Counted from the first letter of the stretch, positions 8,430-17,771 are shown. The stretch is DNA of 60,473 bases from Nitrospira sp. (GCA_011523385.1 WTGX01000008.1:1-60473); one strand, 5' to 3'. Notes: generated by a model from the letters alone, not told the origin. Program-made: numbers and translations.

Positions 8430-10172
8430 ATGATGTATAAGATGGTTGATGGTGGTCACCGGACCTCCACGTATAGACGAAACCAATCGCAAGTATCGAA
8501 ACGACGCGGTCTTGGCCTTGGGGTCCTTATTTTGGGGCTGGCGGGCTTCGGCGCGGCCGATTTTTCTGGCGCTGCGGAGCCCGCTCCGGCTGCGCAGGGC
8601 GAGGCGGCCGTACAGGCGGTCCTGACCTACGCCCAGGCGGTGGCCGACCGGGACTCGAATCGGGTGGCGCAAAACGATTTTGTCTGTCTGTTGAAAATGG
8701 TGGAAGCCGGGGCCTCGGGGCAGGGGCAGTTTTTGCCTGAATCGGACCCGGTCTATTCCTGGTGTTGGGACCGGCTCGCTCAGGCGCACGCGGAGGTGGT
8801 CCAGAGCCGTGACCTGGCGCTGGACGAGTTATGGCCGGGTGTGGGCAAGCTGGTGAATTTCCGGGATTTCAAGCGGTTCGAGATCGCGGAAACCCAAGCG
8901 CATCAGCGAGCCCCGTCCTTTTTTGTCATGCCCGAGATCGGCGACATGTCCGGGGCGCCCGGGTTCACCCTGGAGGTGATTGGTACCGGCCCGCTTCCTC
9001 ATGCGTCCTTTCAGGTTCCGGGCTCCGACCACATGGTGGCCGTGCCCACGACCCTGGTCCGGGTCCGCGTTGCCTATCCGGACCCGATGACGTCACCGGC
9101 CGCGAACGGCCCGGGTCAGCAGGATTGGGTCGTGCCGTATAAAAAACCGATCCATCCGGTCAAAGCCGTGACGGTGAAGTGGGTGGTGTTGTCAGGGCTG
9201 CAACAGCATGGGTTTCCCGTGGATACCGCAGTCCTCAATATGCCGATGACCTCTTCCATGGGGACGCCGATCCCATTCCTCGTGGACGCGGGTGGGTTTG
9301 AGCAGCGGTCCACGGAATATTGGAAGGCGAATGAAGCGCAAGCGGCATTCACCGCCGGGCTGGAGCGGGTGAAAACGTTACCGACGCGCCGGGAACGGAT
9401 CGCCATGCTCAACAGGATTTTGGTTGTGAACCCCTCACACCTGGAGGGGCTGCAAGCGATTACCGCCGAATTGTATGCCGGCTTGTTGGATTTTGGCGCG
9501 CGGACGCATGGCGTTCAATTGGAGAGCGGTCCGCTGTATCAGGCGTTTAACGCCCTCTATTGGACGATCCAGTCGTCAACCGACCGGATGGACATTTCTC
9601 TTGAGATGGAAATGGGCGGCAAGACCGAACCGACTCCGGCCGATTATCTGTATCGTTTGATTCCCGCGATGGAAACCTTAGTGGATCTGGAGCCCGGTGA
9701 TATTGAAACGCGCTTGAAACTGGTGATGGCCTATCGATGGACGAACGACCAGGTGTCGGCGATCATGACTCCCCAGCAGTTGCTCTCGGAATTGCCGGCG
9801 GAGCAAGCGGACATGCGGGCCAGGGTGTTGATGGCCATTGCCTGGTCGCGAATCAGCAAGGTCGCGTGGAATCGTTTCTTTGACGACCCGGATATTGTCC
9901 AAGGGTACAAAGAAGCCGATGAGGCCTTTACGTTGTCCTCTGATCCCCTGATCAAATTCTCCGCAGCCTATGCCAAGGCATACAGTTTGGTTTTTCGCCC
10001 CAAGCGTGACGATGAAGCGATGTTCGCACTTTTGAAGGAAGCTCGACGTTGGTATCAGCAGATTCCGGGAGCCACGCCCCAGTCCTGGACCTTTCTCCTG
10101 CAAAACGATACCTTGAAAGGGTTCGTGGACACGGACCCGAAGTTTCACTCGTTGGTGACGGCGAATTCTTAA
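8430..10172 (+). CDS. Large exported protein of unknown function
   Basis: About 580 residues. ATG 8430 is preferred to GTG 8424 because GAGGAGGA lies nine bases upstream of it. A Lys/Arg-rich stretch and hydrophobic segment (about 27-50) form a signal sequence ending near GAAEPAP. Residues 60-130 contain two Cys (DFVCLLK, YSWCWDRL). The middle is beta-rich with a Tyr/Pro-rich segment. The last 250 residues are helical and TPR-like (RERIAMLNRILVVNPSHLEGL; ETLVDLEPGDIETRLKLVMAYRW). I do not recognise the family. Its neighbours are a cupredoxin, a DUF1264 protein and a cytochrome c, so a periplasmic scaffold role is possible. Confidence 0.7.
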   Translation: MMYKMVDGGHRTSTYRRNQSQVSKRRGLGLGVLILGLAGFGAADFSGAAEPAPAAQGEAAVQAVLTYAQAVADRDSNRVAQNDFVCLLKMVEAGASGQGQFLPESDPVYSWCWDRLAQAHAEVVQSRDLALDELWPGVGKLVNFRDFKRFEIAETQAHQRAPSFFVMPEIGDMSGAPGFTLEVIGTGPLPHASFQVPGSDHMVAVPTTLVRVRVAYPDPMTSPAANGPGQQDWVVPYKKPIHPVKAVTVKWVVLSGLQQHGFPVDTAVLNMPMTSSMGTPIPFLVDAGGFEQRSTEYWKANEAQAAFTAGLERVKTLPTRRERIAMLNRILVVNPSHLEGLQAITAELYAGLLDFGARTHGVQLESGPLYQAFNALYWTIQSSTDRMDISLEMEMGGKTEPTPADYLYRLIPAMETLVDLEPGDIETRLKLVMAYRWTNDQVSAIMTPQQLLSELPAEQADMRARVLMAIAWSRISKVAWNRFFDDPDIVQGYKEADEAFTLSSDPLIKFSAAYAKAYSLVFRPKRDDEAMFALLKEARRWYQQIPGATPQSWTFLLQNDTLKGFVDTDPKFHSLVTANS

Positions 10173-10285
10173 ACGAGCACGTCCGGATCAGCAGCATATT
10201 TTGGCAGACAGTATGGGAACCTCTGGTTGTTTTCCCGCTTTGTAGAGAAGGTTCCTTTATTCATTCAACCGCAAGGAGGTGGCTA

Positions 10286-10801
10286 ATGTCGTATTCGATT
10301 CGCCCGGTGAGTTCCATTGCGCTTGTCAGTTGTCTGTTTATTGTATTGATGATCACTCCGGCCATGAGCGATGGGGGGCCGGCCGATGGCTTCGGTCTGC
10401 ACGTCCAGGCCCCGCACATGATGGCTGACGGACAGGTCGGCGGTCCTTTCCATCACTATTGCAAAAGCATCTCCGATCAAATCATCCAATGCCTGCTCTT
10501 TCCCTCCACCGACGCCAAGGCACCGTTGATAGGGGTGGAATACTTCGTGGCCAAGGATCTGGCCCGCAAGGAAGTGCCGCTGATCACGTGGAACAGGAAC
10601 TTCCACGACCATGAGGTGGAAATAGCCACCGGTCGGGTGCTCATTCTGGACATCGAGGATAAAAAGAAAGTCGCGGAAATCGCCGCCGTCGCCGCGCAAA
10701 CGGACGGCGTCATTTATCACCTCTGGCAACCGGGCCAGAAAGTGCCTGATGGTACGGTGACGATTCCGAATTCCGTCGGTCACCAATTCCGAACCGAGTA
10801 A
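10286..10801 (+). CDS. DUF1264 (OBAP-like) exported protein
   Basis: A 171-residue protein from ATG 10286, decided by a perfect AAGGAGGT ribosome-binding site eight bases upstream; the open frame further upstream overlaps the previous gene and is not used. A signal peptide covers about 1-28. The mature part matches DUF1264, the family of plant oil-body-associated proteins and bacterial homologues: HHYCKSISDQIIQCLLF, then APLIGVEYFVAKDLAR and WNRNFHDHEVEIATGRV. Several conserved His and two Cys could bind metal. The biochemical role of the family is unknown. It lies between the large unknown protein and the cytochrome c gene. Confidence 0.82.
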   Translation: MSYSIRPVSSIALVSCLFIVLMITPAMSDGGPADGFGLHVQAPHMMADGQVGGPFHHYCKSISDQIIQCLLFPSTDAKAPLIGVEYFVAKDLARKEVPLITWNRNFHDHEVEIATGRVLILDIEDKKKVAEIAAVAAQTDGVIYHLWQPGQKVPDGTVTIPNSVGHQFRTE

Positions 10802-10883
10802 TGCATTGTGCCGGTGCGGGAGCGTCTGACTGCCCGCACCGGCTCTTTCCCACCGTCGTTTCTTCACGAGAAGGAGAAGTCTG

Positions 10884-11330
10884 GTGTCGTTGATAAGCAA
10901 ACGAGGGGTGAGTTACGTCTTCGCCATGTTCCTGTTGGGAGGTTCGGTGGCCTGGGGTGCCGACCCTGCGGTGCTCAAGCCTCGTGTGCCGCCTGACCGG
11001 ATCGAAGAAGCCAGAACGTGGCAGAATCCGTTTCTCGAAACTCCCGAACGTCTTGAACGCGGCAAAGCGATCTTTCATGGCAAGGGGTTTTGTGTGACGT
11101 GTCATGGGCGGGACGGCAAGGGGTTGGGAAACATTCCGGGGCTGCGAGGAAAGCTCCCGAGAGATTTCACGGATAAGGCGTGGCAGGCCGCGCGGACCGA
11201 TGGCGAACTGTTCTGGATTTTGAAAAACGGCAGTCCGGGCACGGATATGGCCTCGTTCATTCCGCTCGTGTTGACGGAAGAAGAAGCCTGGGACGTTCTC
11301 CTGTACGTGCGTGCCTTTGGCGGAACGTGA
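10884..11330 (+). CDS. Mono-haem class I cytochrome c
   Basis: A 148-residue exported protein with a signal peptide (about 1-26), starting at GTG 10884 behind AAGGAGAA. One haem site is present, CVTCH (Cys70, Cys73, His74), with Met123 in NGSPGTDMASF as likely distal ligand. The surroundings (GRDGKGLGNIPGLRGKLPRDF; ILKNGSPGTDM; AWDVLLYVRAFG) are typical of small soluble electron-carrier c-type cytochromes. It should act in the periplasm. It closes the cluster with the cupredoxin and DUF1264 genes, so it may share their electron pathway. The partner oxidoreductase cannot be identified here. Confidence 0.9.
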   Translation: MSLISKRGVSYVFAMFLLGGSVAWGADPAVLKPRVPPDRIEEARTWQNPFLETPERLERGKAIFHGKGFCVTCHGRDGKGLGNIPGLRGKLPRDFTDKAWQAARTDGELFWILKNGSPGTDMASFIPLVLTEEEAWDVLLYVRAFGGT

Positions 11331-11384
11331 TGAGTTGTTGTATTATGAAGGAACATGAATTTCTCTCCGCACGTGGTTAGCGGC

Positions 11385-11474
11385 ATGAAGACGACGCGCT
11401 ACTTCGAGGAGCAGGTACGACGCAATCTGAGGAGTCACGTCGTTTCGGTCCGTCTGAATTGGACGATTTCCTGA
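11385..11474 (+). pseudogene. Remnant of a small conserved gene (MKTTRYFEEQV type)
   Basis: A 29-residue open frame starts MKTTRYFEEQVRRN. This is the opening of a widespread small uncharacterised protein of roughly 70-80 residues that I recall from many bacterial genomes. After residue 16 the match fails and the frame ends at 11472. It looks like a decayed copy broken soon after its start. No clear ribosome-binding site is present. The family recall is from memory, so confidence is low. Confidence 0.3.
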
Positions 11475-11549
11475 ACCGGCTCTCTAACTCACAAAATTCG
11501 GATGCTCAGTAGAGCATAATCATGAACCCATAACAGAGGAGCATCAAAC

Positions 11550-12098
11550 ATGAACGACAAGAAGCTCAAATCCATTAGTGTGGCTGCAGTCATGAGGAAG
11601 TACTGGAAATCGATGTCTCTCGTCATTGGAATCCTTGGCGTCTGTGGCTCGATCCTGATGGCCGTACCATCCGTTGCTCGTGCTGACGCCTCGCAGCATG
11701 ACGTCAACGAAGCCTTTGCGCCGGTGTTGAAGTTGGAAGGAAAAGCCCGTAAGGAGATTAATGCGATTGCGAATATGATTGCTCCCGGGTCGAAGATGGT
11801 GCCCATTGATGCCACCAAGGCCAGTGGCGAAATGTGCATGCTGGAGACGGTGACCAAACACAATATGGTCCATTTTTCGCAAACACCCGAACAAACACAT
11901 GAGGACGTCGTGTATTTCATCAATCCCGCCCAGTTTATCGAAAGCGGCATGGACATCACGAAACTTCCTCGTCACCCCAGTGAATTGGGAAAGATGGAGC
12001 CACTCCAATGGTATTACTATGATGGGACCTATGTGGAACCTCATCAGGGCAGCCAACTGAACAAGGCATTCGTCATTATGAGCGTGGACGTGAAATAG
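11550..12098 (+). CDS. Exported protein of unknown function
   Basis: A 182-residue protein with a clear ribosome-binding site (AGAGGAGC) before ATG 11550. A long signal sequence spans about 20-47, ending SVARADA. The mature part (about 135 residues) has no motif I know. It holds EINAIANMIAPGSKMVPIDATKASGEMCMLETVTKHNMVHFSQTP-type sequence, broken here into a Met/His-rich centre around 90-110 with one Cys, which could bind metal or haem. The C-terminal half is Tyr-rich (QWYYYDGTYVEPHQG). It is the last of the run of exported proteins that starts with the cupredoxin. Confidence 0.6.
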   Translation: MNDKKLKSISVAAVMRKYWKSMSLVIGILGVCGSILMAVPSVARADASQHDVNEAFAPVLKLEGKARKEINAIANMIAPGSKMVPIDATKASGEMCMLETVTKHNMVHFSQTPEQTHEDVVYFINPAQFIESGMDITKLPRHPSELGKMEPLQWYYYDGTYVEPHQGSQLNKAFVIMSVDVK

Positions 12099-12256
12099 CC
12101 CAGGCGGATCAATATGAGACAAACTCCTGTCATAGAGTCGCTCGCCGAAGCGTAACTCTCATCTCGTCGCTCTTCACGAAACCTCTGCGTCGCGCTCCAT
12201 CCCTTCTTTACCGATACCTCTTGCACGCTGACTGGTGTGCGAGCAGCCCGGAGGGG

Positions 12257-12286
12257 TTGACAAACGGGGGAAATTAGGAGTGTATT
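12257..12286 (+). promoter_or_regulatory. Possible sigma-70 promoter of the secretin operon
   Basis: TTGACA at 12257-12262 is a perfect -35 element. With 18 bases of spacing the -10 would be TGTATT at 12281-12286. It lies about 95 bases upstream of the secretin start at 12380. The -10 match is mediocre, so this is a candidate only. The 280 bases between 12098 and 12380 otherwise show no gene. Confidence 0.35.
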
Positions 12287-12379
12287 AGACTGATCAATTC
12301 AATTCTGAGTGTGTTCTGCGGAAACCGGGAGTCTCCTGGAATTTCATACGGCATGGTCAATCAAGAGGTGAAAGTATCG

Positions 12380-13924
12380 ATGAGGGCGCCCCGCTGTCCC
12401 CGTGGCCGGAGACGAGATGGGGTGCAGCCGCCGGGGATCGTCGGGCTGAGTGTTCTTCTGGCCTTTATGGCGGCAAGTTGTACGGCCGGTCCAGTGCAAT
12501 CAACAAGTCCGCTGAAACGTGAATTCCCCAAACCGGAAGCTTTCCAGCCTCCCGTGCCTTCTGCGGAGGTCTCTCCCGGGGAACGTTCTGATCCAAATCC
12601 GGTTCCGTTTTCTCTCGAAGACCGGATGGCGCTTGGAACTTCTTCAGGACGACCTCTCAAAGACGGCGAACCTGTCCGGGTGTTCAGTTTTCGGGCACGG
12701 GAAATGTCGCTGGTCGATGCTCTGCGGCTGTTCTCACGCGCCAATACGCTCAATATCGTCGTGGAGCCGGGAGTCGAAGGCGTGGTGACGGTCGACTTTC
12801 AGGGTCTTGCGCTCGAAAAAGCCATGTCCGCGCTGCTGGATACGCAGGGGTACTATTGGGAAAAAGATGGAGAACTGATCGTCGTCCGCCGGTTGAAAAC
12901 GCGTATGTTCACGCTGGATTACATTCGCCTGGAACGTTCCGGTGAGGGACGCAATAAAGCGCAAGTCACGTCCGGGTCCGGGAGAAGCGGTGGGCAGGAC
13001 GCGGGCGAAGTCATCCTGAGCCAACAGGACCAGATCAAGTTCTGGGAAGAGATCGAGACACAGATCGGCACCCTCCTCTCAGCCGAAGGACGTTTCGTGG
13101 TGAACCGGTTGTCCGGCACCATTCAAGTGACGGATCTGCACAGACGGGTTCAAGAGGTGGCGACGTTTCTGGTCAACGTCCGCAACTCTCTCTATCGCCA
13201 AGTCGAGATCCAGGCCAGAATTTATGAAATCGCGCTCCGGGACGATTACAGCCTGGGAGTGGATTGGAGCCGGATCGATCTCAGCACGCCCAAGGGCAGT
13301 TTCAAGCTGGCCAACGTCATCACGGCGCCGGCCGGCGGCTTTGTCGCGCGCGCGGCGACTGCGACTTTCAGTTTCAACGACGGTGATTTTGAAGGCGTCA
13401 TCCAAGCCTTACAGGAGCAGGGCGACGTGCAGGTGGTGTCCCAACCCCGGATTCTGACGCTGAACAACCAGCCGGCGCTGATCAAGGTCGGGACGGATCA
13501 ATCATTTTTTACTTCAACGACGACGCAAGGGACGGCAGGGGCCGGGAACATTGTGACGGAACAGGTGCGAACCGTGACCTCGGGGCTCGTTCTCTCGGTG
13601 ACCCCGCAGATTTCCCGGGACGGCTGGATCATGATGGACGTGTCGCCCATTATCACCCGGTTGACCGATACCGTCGAATCGCAGAATGGATCCACCGCGC
13701 CTGTTTTGGAGGTGAAACAGTCCGGAGGGCTGGTCCGTGTCCGTGATGGCCAGTTGGTGATTATCGGCGGGTTAATCCAGGAACAACTGACTACCAGCGA
13801 ACGAAAGGTCCCCTTGCTGGGAGATATTCCCGTGCTTGGGACGTTCTTCAGCGGCACCTATCAGGCCGGGCGAAACACCGAACTTGTCATCTTCCTCATG
13901 CCTCGTATTCTGCGGGTGACGTGA
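12380..13924 (+). CDS. mshL: Secretin, MshL/PilQ-like outer-membrane pore
   Basis: A 514-residue protein from ATG 12380, chosen over upstream in-frame starts because GAGGTGAAAG lies just before it. The leader ends near Cys34 (MAASC), a weak lipobox. An N-terminal secretin/STN domain follows (about 90-190: FRAREMSLVDALRLFS; ALEKAMSALLDTQGYYW), then a short-domain region and the C-terminal secretin ring domain. That domain carries VVSQPRILTLNNQPALIKVG and VPLLGDIPVLGTFFSGT. Such rings form the outer-membrane channel for type IV pili or type II secretion. Its order with the next ATPase and TPR genes matches mshL-mshM-mshN of MSHA pilus clusters; the symbol is by context. Confidence 0.9.
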   Translation: MRAPRCPRGRRRDGVQPPGIVGLSVLLAFMAASCTAGPVQSTSPLKREFPKPEAFQPPVPSAEVSPGERSDPNPVPFSLEDRMALGTSSGRPLKDGEPVRVFSFRAREMSLVDALRLFSRANTLNIVVEPGVEGVVTVDFQGLALEKAMSALLDTQGYYWEKDGELIVVRRLKTRMFTLDYIRLERSGEGRNKAQVTSGSGRSGGQDAGEVILSQQDQIKFWEEIETQIGTLLSAEGRFVVNRLSGTIQVTDLHRRVQEVATFLVNVRNSLYRQVEIQARIYEIALRDDYSLGVDWSRIDLSTPKGSFKLANVITAPAGGFVARAATATFSFNDGDFEGVIQALQEQGDVQVVSQPRILTLNNQPALIKVGTDQSFFTSTTTQGTAGAGNIVTEQVRTVTSGLVLSVTPQISRDGWIMMDVSPIITRLTDTVESQNGSTAPVLEVKQSGGLVRVRDGQLVIIGGLIQEQLTTSERKVPLLGDIPVLGTFFSGTYQAGRNTELVIFLMPRILRVT

Positions 13925-14754
13925 TGGATACACTCGATCTGAACGTGTGCTACGAACAACTGGGCTTCACCGAAGCCCCGTTTCGGATGACGCCGGACAC
14001 CGATTATTTTTTCCGCTCGTCGCAACACCTGCAAGCCTTGGCACATTTGCGATTCGGGCTCGCCGGTGGTGAGTTGACGATGCTGACCGGTGAAGTCGGG
14101 GTCGGGAAAACGCTGGTATGCCGGTATCTGTTGCGGCATCCTCCGAAAGGTATACGCTTTGCGTATCTCTTAAATCCCGATCAATCGTACGTGGATCTAC
14201 TGAGTTCTATTTATCGGGACCTCACGGGGCAGATCCCCGAAGATCACAGCATCGGCGCTTTGCAACGCAGGTTGTCCCACGTGTTGCTGAAATTGGCCGG
14301 GCAAGGTGAACGGGTGGCCGTGCTGGTTGACGAAGCGCACCGGTTAGGCCGGAAAGCGTTGGAAGGTCTCAGGCTGTTGTCGAACCTGGACACCGAAAAA
14401 GAAAAACTCATGTGTTTGTTGTTTGTGGGCCAACCCGAACTTGAGCGGACGTTATCCCATCGCGTGCTCCGCCCCCTGTCACAACGCATCAGCATTCGAT
14501 TCCGGTTAAAACCGTTCGATTGTCGGGAAACCATGGAATATATACGGCATCGCCTGCGGGTTGCAGGCCCGCGGACCCGGTTCCAGTTTCCTCCCGCAGT
14601 CATGATGCTCACGCACTACCTGAGCGGAGGCGTGCCTCGCCGGATCAACCAGCTTTGTCATCGTTCCCTGCTTGCGGCCTATGCCAGTCGCCGGTTCCAA
14701 GTCAGTCTCCGCATGGTCCTGCGTGCCAGACGGGAAATCATCGGTCTGACCTGA
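13924..14754 (+). CDS. mshM: ExeA/GspA-type AAA ATPase (MshM-like)
   Basis: A 276-residue cytoplasmic or membrane-attached ATPase. It begins YEQLGFTEAPFRMTPDTDYFF, the standard opening of the ExeA/MshM group. It has Walker A GEVGVGKT at about 58-65 and Walker B VAVLVDEAHRL at about 129-139. The TGATG overlap with the secretin stop shows translational coupling. In related systems ExeA helps to assemble or place the secretin, and MshM belongs to MSHA pilus biogenesis. Unlike ExeA there is no C-terminal periplasmic peptidoglycan-binding domain, which fits MshM. The frame also has a GTG one codon earlier. Confidence 0.9.
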   Translation: MDTLDLNVCYEQLGFTEAPFRMTPDTDYFFRSSQHLQALAHLRFGLAGGELTMLTGEVGVGKTLVCRYLLRHPPKGIRFAYLLNPDQSYVDLLSSIYRDLTGQIPEDHSIGALQRRLSHVLLKLAGQGERVAVLVDEAHRLGRKALEGLRLLSNLDTEKEKLMCLLFVGQPELERTLSHRVLRPLSQRISIRFRLKPFDCRETMEYIRHRLRVAGPRTRFQFPPAVMMLTHYLSGGVPRRINQLCHRSLLAAYASRRFQVSLRMVLRARREIIGLT

Positions 14755-14778
14755 TGTGTAAGGACTATTTGTTCCTCC

Positions 14779-14816
14779 CCTTTGCCTGTCCTGAGCGGAG
14801 TCGAAGGGTAAAGGGA
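14779..14816. repeat. Short fragment of interspersed repeat family A
   Basis: Between mshM and mshN lies CCTGTCCTGAGCGGAGTCGAAG flanked by CCCCTTTG and CAAAGGG-like sequence (ends CCCTTTGCC / GGGTAAAGGG). The core (CCTGAGCG..GTCGAAGG) is the same kind of sequence as the longer elements at 20543, 24660, 34210 and 43303. It probably interrupts the operon without ending it; a hairpin could form but no T-run follows. Confidence 0.45.
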
Positions 14817-14884
14817 GGGAAGAGTGGGGTAGAGCACCAAATATTTGTAGCAGCGACATCCCTGCTCGGAAGCAGCGACGGACA

Positions 14885-15925
14885 ATGAGTATTATCGTGG
14901 ATACGCTGACCCGGTTGCAGGCTGAACGTCCGCGGCGCCCGGACGAACCCCGGTCTTCGGTGCCCCCGGATAGCGAGAAAGCGGACAATTTTCAAGACCT
15001 GGATTTTTTCGCTCCCCTTATCCCATCCCGGGCGCTTGGGAATCGTCTGCCGGCTCTTGTGGTTGTGCTGGGGTGTCTTGGGATTGCGGTCTACCTATGG
15101 GGCCTGCCCTTTCTTGCGGCTCCTGATAAGGTGATGCCGAAGCAGGAAAAGGTGAAGGCAGTTCAATCCGCAAAGCCCGTTCCATCCGGGATCGTGGAGT
15201 CGATACCTGAACAACGGGAAGACCTTCCCGTTGCAACCACGACAGACAAGCGTGAGGATTCCGATTCAACGGGGCCGGCTTCAGTGCCCGACCCGCCGGC
15301 CTCGCCTGATGTCGGGAATGCACGCGCCCGCAAGCCTGGTCCCCCTCCCGGCATTCAGTTCACGGCAAAACCGCCACCAACGCGCCATTCCCATTCCGCT
15401 TCATCCAGTCAACGAAAAAACCGGGGTTCCTCACGGCTTCGGAATGCCACTCCCTTTGAAATCAGACTCGCCCGCGCACAATCTTTTATCAAGCAACGGC
15501 AATACGCGCAGGCTATCAACATTCTGGAACCTTTATTTGCGAAGCCTCCTGAACGCTGGGAACCCTGGTTTTGGCTGGGCACGGCGCAGTTGGGGTTGGG
15601 TCAATTGGAGAAGGCCCGGTCGTCGTTGGTGGACGGGCTTGCGCGGGATGCCGCGGTGCCGCAACTGTGGGTGCAACGTGCCTTGGTGAGTCAACAGCAG
15701 GGCCGGTTCGGGGAAGCATTGGATGCCCTCAGGCAAGCGGAGTTATTGGCTCCAAAGCTTCCCGAGGTCCATCTGAACTTGGCGTATGCTCTCGAAGTGG
15801 AGGGAAACAGGCTTGTTGCCGTGAAGCATTACCGGACGTTTCTGACCCTGACCGAAGGCAAAAAAGCCTACCACGCAACCCGCAAAAAAGTGCTGGACCG
15901 CATCGGTCGCTTGAGCAAAGCCTGA
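14885..15925 (+). CDS. mshN: TPR membrane protein, MshN-like
   Basis: A 346-residue protein with a short N-terminal cytoplasmic part (MSIIVDTLTRLQAERP is typical of the MshN/GspB-like group). One transmembrane segment lies at about 57-80. A Pro/Ser-rich linker follows (about 85-185), then a C-terminal TPR region (about 190-345: AQSFIKQRQYAQAINILEPLF; AWFWLGTAQLGLGQ-like; LPEVHLNLAYALEVEG). It should span the inner membrane and meet the secretin in the periplasm. The gap to mshM (130 bases) contains a short repeat, so coupling is looser. The MshN assignment rests on order and layout, not on strong similarity. Confidence 0.75.
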   Translation: MSIIVDTLTRLQAERPRRPDEPRSSVPPDSEKADNFQDLDFFAPLIPSRALGNRLPALVVVLGCLGIAVYLWGLPFLAAPDKVMPKQEKVKAVQSAKPVPSGIVESIPEQREDLPVATTTDKREDSDSTGPASVPDPPASPDVGNARARKPGPPPGIQFTAKPPPTRHSHSASSSQRKNRGSSRLRNATPFEIRLARAQSFIKQRQYAQAINILEPLFAKPPERWEPWFWLGTAQLGLGQLEKARSSLVDGLARDAAVPQLWVQRALVSQQQGRFGEALDALRQAELLAPKLPEVHLNLAYALEVEGNRLVAVKHYRTFLTLTEGKKAYHATRKKVLDRIGRLSKA

Positions 15926-15980
15926 GCCGCTTGTCCCACTATTATCCTGCACGTCGTACCGCTGGTTTGGGTGGCCGCAC

Positions 15981-16328
15981 TTAACCTTCCTGAAACTTGC
16001 TTCGGATTCTCTGCAACAGTCGAGCCAATATTCCCTTGGGCTCGGGGTCGGGGTGTTCTTCCCAGAGTTCCTGGTTACCCAAATAGGCTTCTCCTCGAAA
16101 TTGGAGCCGGCTGCGAAGTTGGGTGTATCCCTGGTCCTGTAAGTGGTTGACCAGCAGCGTGATGGCAGTTTGTTCGGTGGCTTGCGGTTCGGTTTCCACA
16201 AGGAAGCGTTCATACCGGAAGACGGCCTGAACCGTTTCGTTCGAGACCTTCATTTCGACCTGTCGATTAAACCCCCGACCCAAGTCATCGAGCCCGGCAA
16301 TTTGATAGGTGTTGGTCGGGGAGTCCAT
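15981..16328 (-). CDS. Hypothetical protein
   Basis: A 115-residue soluble protein starting MDSPTNTYQIAGLDDLGRG. No signal peptide or membrane segment. It contains an internal pattern of alternating beta residues (RQVEMKVSNETVQAVFRYERFLVETEP) and a basic C-terminus (ILARLLQRIRSKFQEG). I do not recognise the family. It sits between the convergent TPR gene and, 47 bases upstream, the stop of the NtrC-type regulator on the same strand, so it may be the last gene of that operon. Confidence 0.6.
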   Translation of the reverse strand: MDSPTNTYQIAGLDDLGRGFNRQVEMKVSNETVQAVFRYERFLVETEPQATEQTAITLLVNHLQDQGYTQLRSRLQFRGEAYLGNQELWEEHPDPEPKGILARLLQRIRSKFQEG

Positions 16329-16375
16329 GGCATCGACTGGGGTGGGTGAACCGTTGAGTCGTTTGCCGGACCAGG

Positions 16376-17770
16376 CTATTCCAGGTCGTCGGCAATCTTT
16401 TTCAGGCGCCGGTCCAGCGCAAACCGGGTGAGCCCCAATTTTTGAGCGGCTAAACTTTTATTCTGTCCGCAGAGTTTCATCACTTCTTCGATAATCGCGA
16501 ATTCAGTTTCCGCCAACGTTTGCCGTCCCAGGACCATCTCCATCCGGAGAACCGATTCGTCGGTTTGGGTGGTGGATGAAACAATTTTCTTGGGTTCTTC
16601 ACGGAGTTCCCCGGACAAGTCCCCGGGTGTTAACGTTTTGCCGCGACAGAAGATCACGGCTCGTTCGATGATGTTTTCCAGTTCGCGAATGTTCCCGGGG
16701 TACGTGTAGCGCTCAAGCAAGGCTCGGGCCTCAGGGTCGATCTCGCCGATGTCTTTATTGAGATTCCGGCTATGATGAAACAGGCAGCGAAGGCTCAGGG
16801 AAAAAATGTCTTCAACGCGTTGTCTCAGGGGTGGGAGTGCCAACGACACGACGTTGAGCCGAAAAAACAGATCTTCCCGAAACGTCCCTTGATTCACTTC
16901 CTTTTTCAAATCCCGATTCGTCGCGGCAATCAGCCTGAAATCCACGGCAATGTCTTCCCGGCCACCCAGCCGTTTGAAGGAGCGTTCTTGAAGGACGCGA
17001 AGCAGCTTGGCTTGCATGGAAGGGTTCAAATCACCGATTTCATCCAGGAACAGCGTTCCGCCTTCGGCCTGCTCACAGAGTCCCGGTTTCCGCTGGGCGG
17101 CGCCGGTAAACGCCCCGCGTTCGTATCCGAACAGTTCGCTTTCAAACAATTCCTGGGGAATGGCCGTGCAATTGACGCCGACAAAAGGCGCGTCCCGTCG
17201 CGGGCCATTGTGATGCAGGACGCGGGCGATGAATTCCTTGCCCGTTCCGGTTTCACCCTGGAGCAGCACGGTGGTTTTGGCGTTCTGGCTCAATTCCTGG
17301 ACTTGGGCCATCAACTCTCGCATGGCGGGGCTGTCGGCAATAAGTTCTTTGAGTGCGTATCGACCGGCGCTGCTTTGATTTTCGAAACTGACCCGGCGAC
17401 GGAGGGTCAGATAATCGATCGCTCGTTCGACAACCGGACCGACACCGGACAGATCGACGCTTTTGATCAAAAAGTCATACGCTCCCAATCGCATGGCTTC
17501 GACGGCGTCTTCAATGGTCCCGTAGGCCGTCAAAAGGATAACGAGCGTGTCGGGGGCTTTGGGCCGGATATGCTTGAGGGTCTCGAGGCCGGTCATGCCC
17601 GACATTTTCAGGTCGAGCAGGATGATGTCGGGAATATCGTGGTCCAACCCTTTAAGAAGAGCTTCTCCGGAGTCGAAGCTTCGCACGTCGTGCCGGCCGC
17701 GGGTCAACCGGCGGGTGATCGACGAGCGAACGACTTCATCGTCATCCGTGACGAAAATTGACGCGCGCAT
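16376..17770 (-). CDS. Sigma-54-dependent response regulator (NtrC family)
   Basis: A 464-residue activator with the standard three parts. The receiver domain (1-120) has Asp53 as the phosphorylation site, the acidic pair Asp9-Asp10 and Lys103. The AAA+ domain (about 145-380) has Walker A GETGTGKE (172-179), the sigma-54 contact motif GAFTGA (219-224) and Walker [10 protein letters not shown] Fis-type helix-turn-helix (about 420-464) ends in [20 protein letters not shown]. It activates sigma-54 promoters once phosphorylated. It is the partner of the histidine kinase directly upstream (one base between genes). A sigma-54 promoter is visible at 24322, a possible but unproven target. Confidence 0.95.
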   Translation of the reverse strand: MRASIFVTDDDEVVRSSITRRLTRGRHDVRSFDSGEALLKGLDHDIPDIILLDLKMSGMTGLETLKHIRPKAPDTLVILLTAYGTIEDAVEAMRLGAYDFLIKSVDLSGVGPVVERAIDYLTLRRRVSFENQSSAGRYALKELIADSPAMRELMAQVQELSQNAKTTVLLQGETGTGKEFIARVLHHNGPRRDAPFVGVNCTAIPQELFESELFGYERGAFTGAAQRKPGLCEQAEGGTLFLDEIGDLNPSMQAKLLRVLQERSFKRLGGREDIAVDFRLIAATNRDLKKEVNQGTFREDLFFRLNVVSLALPPLRQRVEDIFSLSLRCLFHHSRNLNKDIGEIDPEARALLERYTYPGNIRELENIIERAVIFCRGKTLTPGDLSGELREEPKKIVSSTTQTDESVLRMEMVLGRQTLAETEFAIIEEVMKLCGQNKSLAAQKLGLTRFALDRRLKKIADDLE

Positions 17771-17771
17771 G

